Part shown: one piece after another, positions 61,347 through 64,000 of the stretch | Position numbering within the stretch: position 1 is the first letter of the stretch | How the letters are laid out: each line of letters starts with the position of its first letter | NCBI RefSeq assembly: GCF_014842915.1 | Contig: NZ_JACYXI010000001.1 | Span: 186,001 to 250,000 of the forward strand | Source: Roseibium litorale | GTDB taxonomy: Bacteria; Pseudomonadota; Alphaproteobacteria; Rhizobiales; Stappiaceae | Direction: 5' to 3' | DNA length: 64,000 bases | The notes under the pieces: generated by a model | Database searches by the model: none | Seen by the model: the letters and a program-made list of their open reading frames with translations, nothing else | What the model was told of the DNA's origin: nothing | Translations under genes and position numbers: made by a program

Positions 61347-63521
61347 TCACCGGACAGTCGGCGATGAGATCTCTTTTTGAGGATCCGTGCCTTCCAGCAA
61401 CCGGTATCCCCTGTATTCTGATGATGCCTGGTAGCGATGCAGCCGCAGCGCATCCGCATCGGTCAGCTGTTGCCCGTCGGCCAGCCGCGCCTCCATCCGC
61501 ATCGCCCACGCAAACCTCTGTTCCGGGGACTGCGGCGCCGTATTGAGTGCGGCGGGCTTCCGGCTAGTTGACGGTGTTTTTCTACCTTCCAACTCAGCCA
61601 TAAGCGTTTGTTCTTGCGCGCTCAGCGGGGTTGCAGTCCGGCGCTTCCCAACGTCTTTCGCCGCTTGCAACGCAACGCTGTTATGTGCCGCGCCGTTCAC
61701 CGGGAAGGCCAACACATCTGCATTGTGCTTGAAGGCTTCCCGCTGAGCCTCTGCGATGGTGCGCGGATTGATCTGGCGCTTGGCCTTGGCGATATCGTTC
61801 CGGAAACTCTCCTCTACCGCCTTCTGACCGGCGCGAACCTTGGCAATCACCTCGGCCGGGTCGAGACCTGCCAGTTCCGGACAGACCGCCTCGCCTAGAT
61901 AGGTCTCTCCATCTGCGCCAAAGACCCAGAGCCGCCCGAGGTCTGAAGGGTCATGGCGGCAGAAAACATCCTGCCCAGGCAGCGCACAGCCCAAAGGCAG
62001 ATAGAAGCTGTGTTCAACTCGAATGCCTTGCTTGGTGACCCGGCGCAGCCCCTCGCCTCCCGCTACCGGTGCAAGCAGAACGTCGAGGGCGTGGGTATCC
62101 TCGATCCAGCGGACATCTCCCCGCCACGCATTGGCAACCTGAAACGGTGTCTTCCGCTTCAGGCCAGCATGGGGCGTATGAGCATATTGCTCCTTGGCCC
62201 ATCGATCGGCTTCCGCCTGCAGCTCCTTGGCAGAGAGCTCCACCTGAAAAAGCTTCGCGTCGTCAGTGCCAAGCCGGGCCGAGAAAGCCTTCCGGTTCTC
62301 AATCACCTTTCGATCAGCAACCGAGTGACCAATGAACCCCGGCAGGGTCGCCGCGCAGTCCCGCTGGAAAGTCCCGATCACCCGCTCCACGGTGCCCTTC
62401 TGTTCCGGGCTGTAGGGGGTTGAAAGCTCCTGTTCGATGCCCAGCCCTTCCAGCAGGCAGACAGTCGATTTTGCGGTGAAGTCCGAACCGTTGTCGGTTT
62501 TGATGACTTCTGGAACGCCCCATTCAAGCAGGCACTTGCGGATCAACAGCCCAACCGCTGCAGCCCTTGCCGTATCGGTGACCAGCAGAACCACCCGGCG
62601 GGAGTAAAGATCGATTGCCGCATAAATGTTCCGCCGCCCATCCCGGGTCATCACGTCAGAGGGCGAGGCATCGATTTCCCAGCGCTGGTTCAGCCGGTCC
62701 ACCTTGTTTGCGCCGGTCGCCACGAACTGGGCTTTGGACTTGTAAGCATCCGGATCGGTGATCTTCAAAAGCGCAGGTCCCAGCTCCTGCTTCCAGGTTT
62801 TAAGGGCGTTTTGAAACGTCCTTAAAGGCGGCAATGGCATGCGCTTTTGCCCCTTGGAGGTCTCCACCAGAACGGTTGGGCCGAACTTTGCGAGGGCAAC
62901 ATTCCGAATGTGTTTTGCGCTCAAGAACTGGTTTGCCGCATAGGCAGCAAGACAATAGCTGCGCAGCTCCCCATCCTCGGCCCGGTCCAGCACTCCAGTG
63001 CCTTTCCTTGCCTTGCTCGGATCATGGGCGAGCCTGTTCCGTGCGGTTCGAGAAAGCTGCCGCCAACGGGCAAGCGAGCGCCGGGAGACAGTGCCACAAG
63101 CCGTCTTGACCCAGTCGGGAACGGCCACACCTCCATCCTGATAAAGACGGGAGAATAGGTCATCCGCGGCCCCGGCCTGCATACCCGTTGAGACACGGAA
63201 CCGGTCGGCCACCTTCACCAGGATCAACCGGGCGTCACGCGCCCGCCGCTCGACAGGCGACAAGGTCAGATCGGTTTCGGTGCGCACATCGTCCTTGTCG
63301 AACCGGACAAAGCCACGGGCATAGGCGAGCTTCTGGGCCATCGGCAGGAGATCAATGTGATACTCCAGACCACCTCCGCCTTCCCTGCCCTGGCGCGGAC
63401 GGGAAAGCCCGGATGATATCCATCCCTCCCGGTCGGCTAGTTTCTGAACGCCACGCTTGGAGGCCGGAAACCCCGGCAGCATTAATTCGGAGATTTCTTG
63501 GACAGTCAGCCAGAGACGCAT
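61347..63521 (-). CDS. Mu-type DDE transposase (MuA-like)
   Basis: The 724-residue transposase has the Mu HTH (LTVQEISELMLPGFPASKRG), a catalytic core with Asp in RWEIDASPSDV, Asp in VIKTDNGSDFT and Glu in QKGTVERVIGTF, and a beta-barrel C-terminal domain (mu-transpos_C). It joins phage ends to target DNA for replicative transposition. The full length argues for an active prophage. Confidence 0.96.
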   Translation of the reverse strand: MRLWLTVQEISELMLPGFPASKRGVQKLADREGWISSGLSRPRQGREGGGGLEYHIDLLPMAQKLAYARGFVRFDKDDVRTETDLTLSPVERRARDARLILVKVADRFRVSTGMQAGAADDLFSRLYQDGGVAVPDWVKTACGTVSRRSLARWRQLSRTARNRLAHDPSKARKGTGVLDRAEDGELRSYCLAAYAANQFLSAKHIRNVALAKFGPTVLVETSKGQKRMPLPPLRTFQNALKTWKQELGPALLKITDPDAYKSKAQFVATGANKVDRLNQRWEIDASPSDVMTRDGRRNIYAAIDLYSRRVVLLVTDTARAAAVGLLIRKCLLEWGVPEVIKTDNGSDFTAKSTVCLLEGLGIEQELSTPYSPEQKGTVERVIGTFQRDCAATLPGFIGHSVADRKVIENRKAFSARLGTDDAKLFQVELSAKELQAEADRWAKEQYAHTPHAGLKRKTPFQVANAWRGDVRWIEDTHALDVLLAPVAGGEGLRRVTKQGIRVEHSFYLPLGCALPGQDVFCRHDPSDLGRLWVFGADGETYLGEAVCPELAGLDPAEVIAKVRAGQKAVEESFRNDIAKAKRQINPRTIAEAQREAFKHNADVLAFPVNGAAHNSVALQAAKDVGKRRTATPLSAQEQTLMAELEGRKTPSTSRKPAALNTAPQSPEQRFAWAMRMEARLADGQQLTDADALRLHRYQASSEYRGYRLLEGTDPQKEISSPTVR

Positions 63522-63524
63522 GGT

Positions 63525-63752
63525 TCAGGCCTCCCGCCGGTTTGGAGCATGCCGCTCTCTGTAGGCGATGGCATAGCGCCGCTTCATCAGCTCGCTCGGC
63601 TGCCGGTTTTTCCGCAGTTCGTTCCGGTATACTTGCTCGGCCAGCTTCAGATTACAGTGACGGCTCTCTTCGTTGCAGTCCGGCAAACGGCAGGAGAAAC
63701 AAGGGTGAATGTCCCGTTCCTTGAACTCTGGGCTGACAGGGGTCTCCATCAC
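63525..63752 (-). CDS. Small Cys-rich early phage protein
   Basis: A 75-residue protein with a C-x2-C-x4-C-x6-C arrangement (CFSCRLPDCNEESRHC) that suggests a zinc-binding finger, followed by a basic helical tail (NELRKNRQPSELMKRRYAIAYRER). It ends 3 nt before MuA, so it may be co-translated. No family recognised. Confidence 0.6.
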   Translation of the reverse strand: MMETPVSPEFKERDIHPCFSCRLPDCNEESRHCNLKLAEQVYRNELRKNRQPSELMKRRYAIAYRERHAPNRREA

Positions 63753-63991
63753 TTAGCCCCCCGGATCTTGGCCTGAAGCAGCCTCTTGTAGCTGCTGACC
63801 TGTTCCTCATGATGATTGAGAAGAGCGAGCTGGATCACTGGCTCGAACTTGCTCGGCACCACCGAAAGGTCGAACTCAGATCCCAGAAAGCCCATAAGCT
63901 GCTTCTGCCCGGTGGCATGGACCAGGGCCACAAACCGTTCCACCGTGATCTGGTGACCAACCTTTGCCTCGCTGGCATAGGCATCCAGCAT
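63749..63991 (-). CDS. Small early phage protein (upstream part may lie outside)
   Basis: An 80-residue reading frame starting MLDAYASEAKVGHQITVERF, or from a GTG at 63997, ending with a Lys-rich tail. It overlaps the Cys-rich gene by 4 nt. The frame could continue beyond the window, so the true start is uncertain. Confidence 0.5.
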   Translation of the reverse strand: MLDAYASEAKVGHQITVERFVALVHATGQKQLMGFLGSEFDLSVVPSKFEPVIQLALLNHHEEQVSSYKRLLQAKIRGAK

Positions 63992-64000
63992 GGTCACAGT

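Larger units (their letters stand above)
32955..64000 (-). mobile_element. Mu-like transposable prophage (right part; early end outside window)
   Basis: Genes run on the minus strand in Mu order from transposase A and B (61-63.5 kb) through early genes, Mor activator, lysis, head, tail and a com/methyltransferase pair at 33 kb. The head is Mu-type while the tail is siphovirus/gene-transfer-agent-type with no sheath or Mu baseplate genes. The repressor end is beyond 64,000 and the right terminus is somewhere between 32,640 and 32,955, or before 28,188 if the island belongs to the phage. At least 31 kb is visible. Confidence 0.9.

Noticed and set aside
1..64000. CRISPR array
   Set aside because: No regularly spaced repeats of 24-40 bp were seen; only short local repeats.

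Overview
The window comes from an alphaproteobacterial chromosome. The order clpA-clpS-phasin-D-Ala-D-Ala carboxypeptidase, the DUF1489 gene, the ECF42-type sigma factor with its DGPF partner, the liuR-led acyl-CoA dehydrogenase operon and a CtrA-type TTAA-N7-TTAA box all fit Hyphomicrobiales/Rhodobacterales; a marine Stappiaceae-like genus (Roseibium/Labrenzia) is my best guess, made without any database search.

Region 1 (1-27,690) is ordinary chromosome. In order: a WYL regulator convergent with an azlCD-type exporter; a reductase-fold protein with an altered active site; clpA-clpS; a phasin; a secreted penicillin-binding carboxypeptidase with a SPOR domain behind an AT-rich, probably CtrA-controlled promoter; a VWA/J-domain pair; a TetR/DUF2306 divergent pair; assorted housekeeping genes (DUF1489, epimerase, DUF599, class III cyclase, YdcF, ThiE-like, truncated-haemoglobin-like, ClpP-like); the ECF42/DGPF/MAPEG cluster; a second class III cyclase next to a GGDEF protein; and a liuR-paaI-GNAT-ivd operon whose genes abut or overlap by a few bases.

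Region 2 (about 27,700-32,950) is a visibly less GC-rich accessory island: a 5-methylcytosine DNA methyltransferase convergent with, and overlapping by 120 nt, a two-gene operon. That operon encodes a 774-residue protein carrying two GHKL ATPase modules (an N-terminal Hsp90/MORC-type one and a C-terminal histidine-kinase-like one with an H-box-like His) and a receiver-domain protein. No restriction nuclease is visible. I read this as a candidate phosphorelay-type, DNA-modification-linked defence system, and it is the most novel element here. A 13-bp direct repeat flanks it.

Region 3 (about 32,950 to beyond 64,000) is a transposable Mu-like prophage on the minus strand, so its early end lies to the right and is cut by the window. 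It has MuA/MuB, DUF3164, GemA, a Mor-type activator, a lysis cassette, a Mu-type head module (gp25-gp37-like, terminase, DUF935 portal, F, I/Z, T) and then a non-Mu tail: tail tube without sheath, a chaperone pair joined by an A AAA AAC frameshift site, a tape measure, and the four-gene DUF2460-DUF2163-NlpC/P60-TIM-barrel adsorption module known from gene transfer agents. The right end carries a com-like zinc-finger gene and a DNA methyltransferase in the position of Mu com-mom. A 23-bp element lies before both the lysis operon and the protease gene, where Mu has its C-dependent late promoters Plys and PI.

Limits: all family names come from reading the translations. No alignments, profile searches or structure predictions were run. 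The exact prophage ends are not established, and the island could belong to either the host or the right end of the prophage.
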